Shown here piece after piece: positions 25,257 through 32,528 of a stretch of 64,000 nt of DNA; position 1 is the stretch's first letter, and the number at the start of each line of letters is the position of its first letter. Location: assembly GCA_946411505.1 (NCBI GenBank), contig CAMKEG010000001.1, forward strand, positions 1 through 64,000. Reading direction: 5' to 3'. The notes beneath the pieces were generated by a model, which saw nothing but the letters and a program-made list of their open reading frames with translations, did no database searches and had not been told where the DNA came from. Position numbers and translations under genes: made by a program. The stretch comes from an uncultured Treponema sp. (GTDB lineage: Bacteria; Spirochaetota; Spirochaetia; Treponematales; Treponemataceae).

Positions 25257-28200
25257 ATGATGATGAAGATGAACAAGATTTTTTCAATAAACACAATCCT
25301 CCGCTTGGCGGCTGGCGCGATTTTGGCGGCGGCGCTTTTTGGCTGCGCCAACATGGGGGAATCTCCCGCGTCAAGCGCGGGAGTGACAGGCGGCGCTGGA
25401 GTGGGTGCTGGCGCGGGAGCTGGAAGCGGCTCGGCCACGGTGAGCGGCTCGCTTTGCTTTAGCGGCGCTATGCCCAGCGAGATTGCCGCGCTTGTCGCCC
25501 CTGTGTCATTGTCGGGCGCGTCCCGACAATCTTTTGACAATACCTCCCGGTCGGCCTTTCCGCAAACGCCAAGCGCGAGCGGCTTGACAATCACGGTCTA
25601 CGCCGAAGAAGTGACGGAAAGCGAGACAAAGCTGAGTTATAGCGGAACAGTTACTGACGACGGTTCCGGAAACGTAAGCTACACTGTGGGAATCCCCGTG
25701 ACCAGCGGAAAAAAATACCGCGTCCACGCGGTTGCCAAAAAGGACGACGAAAAGCTTCTTTTTGGAACGAGCGATCTTTTGGACTTTACGGAAAACGCGG
25801 AACAATTTTACACAAGCTGCGACATAACGCTTGGCGCGGGGCAATCCGATACAGGCAAGGGCGGTGTGAACCTTACTGTGAATGTACAAGGCTTGGACGT
25901 GTCCACCGCCAAGATGATTTACAAACCAAAAGGCTCAACGGAGTCAATAAGTGAATATGGCTCGTCCGGTTTAGGCGGCAACGTGCGGGTTTTTTCCGTA
26001 GGATTTGAAGAAGGCGAGTTCGATCCGATTTCTGCCATTGCGTCCGGCGAATATACTATGATATTTGAATTTTATTCGGGCGCGGAAAGTTCCGAGAATC
26101 TATTGTATTCATTCACGGAGAACGTAAGCGTTTTTGACAGGCTTGTGACCGACACTTGGGTAAAAAACGGCGCCGAGCCCTGGCTTACGCCCGACTCGTC
26201 AGGAAACATCGCTTGCAAAATCACCAGCGCTATGGTCGACGGCTTTAAGCTTACGGAAATCTACGTGGACACAAGCAAGCAGACTACAAACCCGAATGCT
26301 GAAGATGGTTCATACACAACTGCGAGCGGAACCTTCCTCAACCCCAAGACATCGTTTGCCGACGCGCTGGCCATGCTGCAGGACGCAAGCAAGGATTACA
26401 CGATTTTCATCAAGGGAAAGATTGGCCCCCAGACGATTCCTGACAGGCTGAAAAAATCTGGCTCAGGCGGCGGGTACACCTACGCCAAAAGCCTTACCCT
26501 TTGCGGGGCGGGCGACCCCGAAGACGGAGTTCCCACGGACATCATTGACGCGGCCGGCGCGGCAGGAACCTCCGCCCTCACAATAGCGACGACAGTTCCC
26601 GTAACGATAAAAAATCTAAAGATTACAGGCGGAACGGGAACATTAATAAATGGCACCGGGTCGTTTGGCTCTTCAATAGCTTATGGCGGAGGAATTTATC
26701 TTTCCGCCACTGGCGGCTCCCTTACCCTTGGGAAAGGCGCCTATGTGTCGGACAACAGCGCGGATCCTAGCTCTGGCAGCTGCAGCTCAAAACAAAGCTA
26801 TGGCGGCGGAATTTGCGCAACCACTCCATGCGAACTGAACCTTTTGAGCGGCTCCGTGGTGTCGGCTAACAACGCTAAAGGCACCGGCCAGGGCGGAGGA
26901 ATTGCAATATTTAAGCCTGCGGACTCAAGCGACGGCTCAGGCAACGTGAACATTTATGACGGCGCTGTGATAGAGAAGAACCAATCAAATTGGGTTGGAG
27001 GAGGAATTTTTTACTTTGCTGACACTTCTGTAGAAACTACGATGAGCGGCGGCCGCATAAGCGGAAACACCGCTACAAGTAACGGCGGCGCGATTTTCGG
27101 CTCCAGCGGAACGTTTACTATGACAGGCGGCGTGATAGGAGATGATTCTTCTACGATAACCAGAGCCGCAAAATACGGCGAGCGGACGTCCGTCAAGACC
27201 AACAAAGCGGGAGATTACGGCGGCGCCTTTTATTTTGTCAATGAAAGCACAGTCGGGAATAAATTTAATATAAACATTTGCGGCGGAACCGTCGCCTACA
27301 ATTGCGCGCAAAAGAACGGCGGCGCCTTTTACGTGTGGGGCGGCAACTTGACCGTCCAAGGCGCCCAAGTAAAATGGAACGGAGCCTACGGCGTAAGCGC
27401 CACAAGCGCTGGCGGCGGCGCGATTCATTTGAAAGAATGCAGCGAACTCCATCTTGACGGCTGTTCAATCATCGGGAATGAATGTTATGACACCTACAGC
27501 CATGGCGGCGCTATTTGTATTCCCCATATTTCCACAATCGCTAAAGTTCCAAAAGTATATTTAAAAGGCGCTGTTTCCATTCCGAGCGACGCCGCGAAAA
27601 AGAACGACATCGGCCTAATGAGCTATAGCTCATCGAGCGATTATATGGCATATCCCTCGTTATATATTGAAGGAAAACTAACAGGAAGCGGAACCGTCGC
27701 CACAATCACGCCCACTTTGTATAACATTAATCGCCAAGTCCTCCAGCTTGCCGACGGCGTCACGGACGTAAACTTCGCGCTGGAGTGCTACAAGTTCGCC
27801 GTCACCCCGCAAGCAAGCGCGACCCCCGCGCAAGAGTGGGCGGTCGCCGGCGACGGATATTTGGCCAAGGTCACCACGCTGACGGGGACAAGCATTGATG
27901 GTTTTACTGTGGATGACTTTAACGAAGGCGACAAGGTCGTTTATGCCTTTGACTCAAGTGTTACCAACGATCAGATTGATGCGTTTACAAGAAAGCTATA
28001 CAATAAAACGGAAAACCAAAACCTAAGCGGAAAAAAAGTGGGCGAAGGCTCTGTCCTTGACTTTTCAAAAGCCACCAATCTTACAAGCTTGGGATTTAGT
28101 TGGACAAACAATGGTGTTTTTCAGCCCTTTGACATAATTCTTCCGCCCAATTTTGATACTTCCAAGTTTAGCAACCAAACATTTGCTTGGGCAATTAAGA

Positions 28201-28718
28201 ACGCAAAGAATGTTATTGCGACGCCAAAGGCAAGCGGCGGCCTTGTCTCGGAGGACGGCGTTGTTTACAACAAGAACAAAACGACGATCTTCTTCTATCC
28301 CGGCGGAAAAACCGCAACATCGTTTGTTGTTCCAGACGGCGTGACGACCATTCCGCGAAATTCGTTCTCGTACAACATTTACCTTAAGAACATAACATTG
28401 CCTGAGGGAGTCACTTCTATCGCTTGGAATGCTTGTTGCGCCACCTCGATTGAGTCTATCAACGTTCCGTCAACCGTAAAAACAATAGCGAATGAAGCGT
28501 TCAGCAATTCAGCGTCTTTCACTTCGCTTGCTTTTGCAAATCCAAACGGCTGGAAATTAGGCCCTTCCCAGGACTCTGCCATACCCGTAGAAGACTACCC
28601 CAGCGATCCAGCGGACCTCAGCGATCCAGCGGACGCCGCGAGATGGTATAAGACGAATGCATATAATGTTTCTGGCGCTACAAACAGCAACGGCTATAAA
28701 GTGCTATGGCATGACTAG
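25257..28718 (+). CDS. Beta-helix surface lipoprotein with C-terminal BspA-like leucine-rich repeats
   Basis: 1153 residues from the first of three consecutive Met codons (25257), with AGGAAGGGGGG just upstream. The signal peptide ends in LFGC. The N-terminal region parallels the neighbour upstream (TDTWVKNG, then YVDTSKQT, FLNPKTSFADAL, YTIFIKGKI). One long Pmp-like beta-helix follows (VTIKNLKITGG, SYGGGICA, GGGIFYF, GGAFYFVNE). The last 250 residues are BspA/LRR_5-type repeats: FVVPDGVTTIPRNSFSYN, ITLPEGVTSIAWNACC, INVPSTVKTIANEAFSNS. A short SDPAD tandem duplication lies near the end. BspA repeats in oral treponemes and Tannerella bind host matrix and other bacteria, so adhesion is likely. 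G+C content drops in the 27480-27720 region compared with neighbours. Confidence 0.85.
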   Translation: MMMKMNKIFSINTILRLAAGAILAAALFGCANMGESPASSAGVTGGAGVGAGAGAGSGSATVSGSLCFSGAMPSEIAALVAPVSLSGASRQSFDNTSRSAFPQTPSASGLTITVYAEEVTESETKLSYSGTVTDDGSGNVSYTVGIPVTSGKKYRVHAVAKKDDEKLLFGTSDLLDFTENAEQFYTSCDITLGAGQSDTGKGGVNLTVNVQGLDVSTAKMIYKPKGSTESISEYGSSGLGGNVRVFSVGFEEGEFDPISAIASGEYTMIFEFYSGAESSENLLYSFTENVSVFDRLVTDTWVKNGAEPWLTPDSSGNIACKITSAMVDGFKLTEIYVDTSKQTTNPNAEDGSYTTASGTFLNPKTSFADALAMLQDASKDYTIFIKGKIGPQTIPDRLKKSGSGGGYTYAKSLTLCGAGDPEDGVPTDIIDAAGAAGTSALTIATTVPVTIKNLKITGGTGTLINGTGSFGSSIAYGGGIYLSATGGSLTLGKGAYVSDNSADPSSGSCSSKQSYGGGICATTPCELNLLSGSVVSANNAKGTGQGGGIAIFKPADSSDGSGNVNIYDGAVIEKNQSNWVGGGIFYFADTSVETTMSGGRISGNTATSNGGAIFGSSGTFTMTGGVIGDDSSTITRAAKYGERTSVKTNKAGDYGGAFYFVNESTVGNKFNINICGGTVAYNCAQKNGGAFYVWGGNLTVQGAQVKWNGAYGVSATSAGGGAIHLKECSELHLDGCSIIGNECYDTYSHGGAICIPHISTIAKVPKVYLKGAVSIPSDAAKKNDIGLMSYSSSSDYMAYPSLYIEGKLTGSGTVATITPTLYNINRQVLQLADGVTDVNFALECYKFAVTPQASATPAQEWAVAGDGYLAKVTTLTGTSIDGFTVDDFNEGDKVVYAFDSSVTNDQIDAFTRKLYNKTENQNLSGKKVGEGSVLDFSKATNLTSLGFSWTNNGVFQPFDIILPPNFDTSKFSNQTFAWAIKNAKNVIATPKASGGLVSEDGVVYNKNKTTIFFYPGGKTATSFVVPDGVTTIPRNSFSYNIYLKNITLPEGVTSIAWNACCATSIESINVPSTVKTIANEAFSNSASFTSLAFANPNGWKLGPSQDSAIPVEDYPSDPADLSDPADAARWYKTNAYNVSGATNSNGYKVLWHD
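28602..28634 (+). repeat. In-frame 18-bp tandem duplication (SDPAD)
   Basis: AGCGATCCAGCGGAC occurs at 28602-28616 and 28620-28634 with an 18-bp period, encoding SDPADL then SDPADA near the C-terminus of the BspA-like protein. It is a candidate variable-number repeat. Confidence 0.8.
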
Positions 28719-28789
28719 GAGAGCGTTAGACGGTTCCGTTATGGTAAGGGAATAGGCCGCAATTCTTGGCGAGCCCAAGACCGTGCGGG

Positions 28790-28911
28790 CTAGGCTGTCG
28801 CGACGGCGGCCTTTAACGCTTCCAGTGCCTTGTCCAAGGGAGCGCCCATCTTTTCCGCCGCCACTTCCGGCGAGGCGCCAAATTCTTTTATGGCGACAAG
28901 CGCGCGCGGAC
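28790..28911 (-). pseudogene. C-terminal fragment of a second Rpn-family nuclease
   Basis: Directly after the stop of the intact Rpn gene, in a different frame, the minus strand reads ...RALVAIKEFGASPEVAAEKM, then GAPLDKALEALKAAVATA and a stop (TAG, 28792-28790). This is the helical tail typical of Rpn/PD-(D/E)XK transposase-family proteins, comparable to ITGLPLEQVLNLQ at the end of the intact gene. There is no start and no catalytic domain, so it is a relic, perhaps from recombination between two paralogues. Confidence 0.6.
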
Positions 28912-29733
28912 TTAGTTGGCGGGGACGGAGTCCTTTTGCAGGTTCAGCACTTGTTCCAAGGGCAGGCCGGTGATTTCGGCGATGTCTGATGTAGGGTAGT
29001 TCTTTTTGAGCATATTTCGCGCGTCTTCCACGGCCTTTTGCTGGGTTGCTTCTTCGGCGGCTTCGGTCATAATGTCAAAATCGTGCAAATTCATTTCGGC
29101 AAACTCCTTTCTGAATTTTTCGTTTTCCTTGACTTTTGCCACGAACTCGGAAAGGCGCTTTGAAAAGTCGTCCTCGCCCGGCTCGTTGGTCTGGATAAAG
29201 CGCAAGAGCGCGCGGACTTTTGGATCTTCCACGCTCTTGTAAGCGCTTGCATTATACACGACTTTGGAGCATTTGTCATCCAAATTCACGGAGTTTTCTT
29301 CGACGCAAATGTTTTGGAATGTGTAGCGTGGCAAGCCGTAGCCGTTTTTTGCGGCGTCGCGGAAGGGGTCAAATTTGCAGATGAACAAAATGTAGCTTTC
29401 CCTTAGCTTGGTGTATGGCTGGCCTTTCATAAGGCAGTCGCAGTCAACCATCGATTGGTAGTAGCGCATTCGCTTGCCCAAGGCTTTTTGCGGGTAGGTC
29501 TGCAACTCCACGTCAATCGCCTTGTCCTCGTCCTTAAGGTAAACGTCCAGCCGCACGCCCTTGCTGGTGTAGTAGGGCTCTATGGCCTTTTCAAGTTCCG
29601 GGTACTCCACTTGCTTGACGCGGACTCCCAAAAGCCGTTCCACCAGCTCCGCCGAAAGCTCAGGATTTTTCATTACCGCTTGGAACATTCCGTCGTCGGC
29701 GAAGGTGAGCTCGTCAAAAGATTTTCTTTTCAT
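28912..29733 (-). CDS. Rpn-family PD-(D/E)XK nuclease / putative transposase
   Basis: A 273-residue protein starting at MKRKSFDELTFADDGMFQAV (residue 136 of the listed ORF), where AGGAG lies eight bases ahead. Residues about 55-90 hold the nuclease core: VRLDVYLKDEDKAIDVELQT, with the Asp and the ExQ pair of the PD-(D/E)XK fold. RMRYYQSMVDCDCLMKGQPY and ESYILFICKFDPF follow, the usual hallmarks of this family (RpnA/PDDEXK_2). E. coli Rpn proteins are DNA endonucleases that promote RecA-independent recombination and can act in phage defence; treponemes often carry many copies. A terminator-like hairpin lies immediately upstream of its ribosome-binding site, and a fragment of a second copy follows its stop. 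Confidence 0.88.
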   Translation of the reverse strand: MKRKSFDELTFADDGMFQAVMKNPELSAELVERLLGVRVKQVEYPELEKAIEPYYTSKGVRLDVYLKDEDKAIDVELQTYPQKALGKRMRYYQSMVDCDCLMKGQPYTKLRESYILFICKFDPFRDAAKNGYGLPRYTFQNICVEENSVNLDDKCSKVVYNASAYKSVEDPKVRALLRFIQTNEPGEDDFSKRLSEFVAKVKENEKFRKEFAEMNLHDFDIMTEAAEEATQQKAVEDARNMLKKNYPTSDIAEITGLPLEQVLNLQKDSVPAN

Positions 29734-29747
29734 AAAACATCTCCTGA

Positions 29748-29779
29748 TAAAAAAAGCGGGAACCGTTTTTTCGGTTCCC
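29748..29779 (-). terminator. Terminator-like hairpin in the 5' leader of the Rpn gene
   Basis: On the minus strand GGGAACCG, a loop of six A, CGGTTCCC, then GC and seven T, followed almost at once by the AGGAG of the Rpn gene. A possible weak -10 (TATATG, about 29790-29785) would start the transcript at the hairpin. No minus-strand gene lies immediately upstream to be terminated, so this may be an attenuator that keeps expression low. Confidence 0.65.
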
Positions 29780-29902
29780 TTATGCATATAAGATAGAGTT
29801 TTTTGTTCAAAAATTAGCGGTTTTTTGGAAAAAAATGAATTTATTTTTTGCTTTCCGTCGTCGGAAGCCTTGTCAAATGTTTTGGCCGCGTCCTTCGGAC
29901 GC

Positions 29903-29931
29903 TTGCCTAATGGGCGGGATTGCGCTAATAT
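29903..29931 (+). promoter_or_regulatory. Leaderless promoter of coaD
   Basis: TTGCCT (29903-29908), a 17-bp spacer ending TTGCGC, and TAATAT (29926-29931). The coaD ATG starts seven bases after the -10, so +1 should be on the start codon. No Shine-Dalgarno is visible. Confidence 0.7.
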
Positions 29932-29937
29932 GGCGGA

Positions 29938-30414
29938 ATGGTTAGCGCAGTTTTTCCGGGCTCCTTTGATCCGCCCACTTACGGCCACTTGAACGTGATT
30001 GAGCGCGCGTCGGCTCTTTTTGACATGATTGACGTTTTGGTTTCCGTCAATCCGGGAAAGAAGTCGCTTTTTTCGGCGGAAGAGCGCGTCTCGCTTTTGA
30101 CAGAGCTTACAAAGAATTTCAAGAACGTGCAGGTCCATTCCTGCGACACGCTTGTGGTGGAATACGCAAAAAAAATCGGCGCCAAGGCCCTTTTGCGCGG
30201 AGTGAGGAACGCCGCCGACTTTTCATACGAGTTCGACTTGGCGCTCGTAAACCGTTCCCTCAACGACGGCGTTGAGACCATCCTTATTCCGACAGACCCC
30301 AAGTATTTTTCGGTCCGCTCAAGCGCCATCAAGGAATTGGCGGGCTTTGGCGGCGACGTCAGCAAGATGGTTCCGCCTGTCGTGCAGGAAGCGCTAAAAA
30401 AGAAATTTTCTTGA
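29938..30414 (+). CDS. coaD: Phosphopantetheine adenylyltransferase
   Basis: It transfers AMP from ATP to 4'-phosphopantetheine, the fourth step of coenzyme A synthesis. The nucleotidyltransferase motif appears as GSFDPPTYGHLN near residue 8 (the TxGH form). LLRGVRNAADFSYE and the ATP-binding FSVRSSAIKELAGFGGDV, where many homologues have ISSTxxR, complete the fold. The 158 residues match E. coli CoaD (159). The mRNA appears leaderless. The ilvD promoter -35 overlaps the stop codon. Confidence 0.95.
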   Translation: MVSAVFPGSFDPPTYGHLNVIERASALFDMIDVLVSVNPGKKSLFSAEERVSLLTELTKNFKNVQVHSCDTLVVEYAKKIGAKALLRGVRNAADFSYEFDLALVNRSLNDGVETILIPTDPKYFSVRSSAIKELAGFGGDVSKMVPPVVQEALKKKFS

Positions 30415-30439
30415 CAAGGAATCCCGTCCGCGCTAGAAT
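30411..30439 (+). promoter_or_regulatory. Promoter of ilvD overlapping the coaD stop
   Basis: TTGACA (30411-30416) includes the coaD TGA stop. A 17-bp spacer ending CCGCGC is followed by TAGAAT (30434-30439). The leader to ilvD (ATG at 30513) is about 70 bases and has a GGAG Shine-Dalgarno. Confidence 0.8.
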
Positions 30440-30512
30440 GCGCTTGTTTACTAATACTTAAAATCTTTATAAATAATTCAATTTGCAGCGAATGATTTTA
30501 TAGGAGAAAAAT

Positions 30513-32255
30513 ATGGCAGCTACAAAAGAGACAAAGAAGGCCGCGGCGAAAGGCGCCGCCACCAAAGGAAAGAAAAGCGACAGCGCCACAAAAGGCGCCG
30601 CCCGCGCTCCCCACAGAAGCCTTTTTTACGCGATGGGCTACACCGACGAAGAGCTTGACCGCCCGCTGGTCGGCGTTTGCTGCGCCAAAAACGAAATAAT
30701 TCCCGGCCACTTTGAGCTGGACAAAATCGCCGAAGCCGTCAAGGCCGGAATCCGCATGGCCGGCGGCACCCCGATTGAGTTCCCCGCCATCGGCGTTTGC
30801 GACGGAATCGCGATGGGTCACGAAGGAATGAAGTACTCGCTTGTAACCCGCGAACTTATAGCCGACAGCGTTGAGTGCGTCGCAAAAGCCCACCAGTTTG
30901 ACGCGCTTGTAATGATTCCCAACTGCGACAAAATCGTTCCCGGAATGTTGATTGCCGCCGCGCGCTTGGATTTGCCAACGGTCTTCTGTTCGGGCGGCCC
31001 GATGATGCCCGGCCACCTTCCAGGCCGCGACGCGACAAATCCATATTCTGGAAAGAACCTTTCGCTTTCTGACATGTTCGAGGCCGTCGGAGGCCTTTCC
31101 GCCGGAAAAATCAACGCGGCGCAATTGCGCGAGCTTGAGCAAGTGGCTTGCCCGGGCTGCGGCGCTTGCTCCGGCATGTTCACCGCCAACAGCATGAACT
31201 GCTTGACCGAAGTTTTGGGCTTGGGCCTTCCCGGAAACGGAACGATTCCCGCCGTGCAGGGCCGCCGCTTGGCGCTTGCAAAGCATGCCGGAATGCAGGT
31301 TATGGAATTGTATAGAAGGGGAATCACCGCGCGCGCGATGATGACTAAGGATTCCTTTAGGAACGCTCTCACGGCCGACATGGCCTTGGGCTGCTCGTCA
31401 AACACAATCTTGCACGTTCCGGCCATCGCGCATGAGGCCGGAGTTCCGCTTGACCTTCACATGATTAACGAAATCAGCGAAAGGACGCCCAACCTTTGCC
31501 ACTTGGCTCCGGCCGGCCACACCTTTATGTGCGAGCTTGACGACGCGGGCGGAGTTCAGGCGGTTTTGGCGGAACTTGCCAAAAAGAACCTCATCAAGAC
31601 AAGCCTCATCACCGCGACAGGAAAGACAATCGCGCAAAACATCAAGGGCGTAAAAAACCGCAACCCGGAAATTTTGCGCCCGATAGAAAACCCTTATTCC
31701 GACAACGGAGGAATCGCGATTCTCTTTGGAAACTTGGCCCCGCGCGGAACTGTCGTAAAGAGAAGCGCCTGCGCCAAGGAATTGATGAAGCACACTGGCC
31801 CCGCGCGCGTCTTTAACGACGAAAGCGACGCGATGAAGGCCGTCCAGGCCCGCAAAATCAAGCCCGGCGACGTAGTCGTTATCCGCTACGAAGGCCCCAA
31901 GGGAGGACCTGGCATGCGCGAAATGCTCGCGGTGACCGCCGCGCTCGCCGGCCAGGGCTTGGACAAGCAGGTCGCGCTCATCACCGACGGCCGCTTCTCG
32001 GGAGCCACCCGCGGAGCTTCTCTTGGCCACTGTTCGCCCGAGGCCGCGGAAGGCGGCCCCATCGCGCTTGTAAAGGAAGGCGACATGATTACGCTTGACA
32101 TCAACAACTACAAGATTCACCTAGAGGTGAGCGACGCGGAGTTGGAAAAGCGCCGCAAGTCTTGGAAAGCCCCCGAGCCAAAGGTCAAAACCGGCTACCT
32201 CGCTCGCTACGCCAAATTGGTCAGCAGCGCCGATAAGGGAGCAATTTTAGAATAA
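30513..32255 (+). CDS. ilvD: Dihydroxy-acid dehydratase
   Basis: An Fe-S enzyme of valine, isoleucine and leucine/pantothenate synthesis that dehydrates 2,3-dihydroxy-acids to 2-keto-acids. Cluster and active-site segments are present: [40 protein letters not shown] and [12 protein letters not shown]. At 580 residues it is about 20 longer than usual because the N-terminus has an extra Lys/Ala-rich segment ([21 protein letters not shown]) ahead of the normal ARAPHRSL start. AGGAGA precedes the ATG at close to ideal spacing, so the extension is probably translated. ilvB follows after 273 bases with its own promoter. ilvC, ilvE and leu genes are not in the window. Confidence 0.95.
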   Translation: MAATKETKKAAAKGAATKGKKSDSATKGAARAPHRSLFYAMGYTDEELDRPLVGVCCAKNEIIPGHFELDKIAEAVKAGIRMAGGTPIEFPAIGVCDGIAMGHEGMKYSLVTRELIADSVECVAKAHQFDALVMIPNCDKIVPGMLIAAARLDLPTVFCSGGPMMPGHLPGRDATNPYSGKNLSLSDMFEAVGGLSAGKINAAQLRELEQVACPGCGACSGMFTANSMNCLTEVLGLGLPGNGTIPAVQGRRLALAKHAGMQVMELYRRGITARAMMTKDSFRNALTADMALGCSSNTILHVPAIAHEAGVPLDLHMINEISERTPNLCHLAPAGHTFMCELDDAGGVQAVLAELAKKNLIKTSLITATGKTIAQNIKGVKNRNPEILRPIENPYSDNGGIAILFGNLAPRGTVVKRSACAKELMKHTGPARVFNDESDAMKAVQARKIKPGDVVVIRYEGPKGGPGMREMLAVTAALAGQGLDKQVALITDGRFSGATRGASLGHCSPEAAEGGPIALVKEGDMITLDINNYKIHLEVSDAELEKRRKSWKAPEPKVKTGYLARYAKLVSSADKGAILE

Positions 32256-32265
32256 ATGGATAACG

Positions 32266-32307
32266 CGAGTTTTGCTTGCAAAACTCGTTAAGCGGTCGCA
32301 AGACCGC
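32266..32307 (+). repeat. Two small hairpins after ilvD
   Basis: A palindrome CGAGTTTTGC-TT-GCAAAACTCG (32266-32287) is followed by GCGGTC with a GCAA tetraloop and GACCGC (32292-32307). Neither is followed by a T run, so they are not classical terminators. They may stabilise the ilvD mRNA 3' end or belong to an intergenic repeat family. Confidence 0.6.
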
Positions 32308-32359
32308 GACACAAAGGCGCGATCCTTGAGTAGCGCTTTTTGTAGTAAAGCAAAACGAT

Positions 32360-32460
32360 AAAAAACACGCGGAAGCGGAGTTCCGACGCGAAAAAAATTC
32401 TGCACAAGCGAAGCGCGGAAGCCTTTTTTCGCGTCGGGTTTCCGCTGGGAGCGTGTTTTT
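32360..32460. terminator. Large nested hairpin between ilvD and ilvB
   Basis: The outer arms AAAAACACGC (32361-32370) and GCGTGTTTTT (32451-32460) enclose GCGGA/TCCGC and then CCGACGCGAAAAAA (32383-32396) pairing with TTTTTTCGCGTCGG (32424-32437). The outer right arm ends in a T run, so the element would terminate ilvD transcription. Because the arms are A/T-ended on both sides it could work in either direction. At about 100 bases it is much larger than an ordinary terminator. Confidence 0.7.
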
Positions 32461-32470
32461 TATTTTGGTA

Positions 32471-32499
32471 TTGAATTTTTTATATTGTTATAGTATAAT
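32471..32499 (+). promoter_or_regulatory. Promoter of ilvB
   Basis: TTGAAT (32471-32476), 17 bp, TATAAT (32494-32499), about 30 bases before the ilvB ATG. Confidence 0.75.
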
Positions 32500-32528
32500 T
32501 TTATAATTACAAGAAAAAGGGTGTGGAA

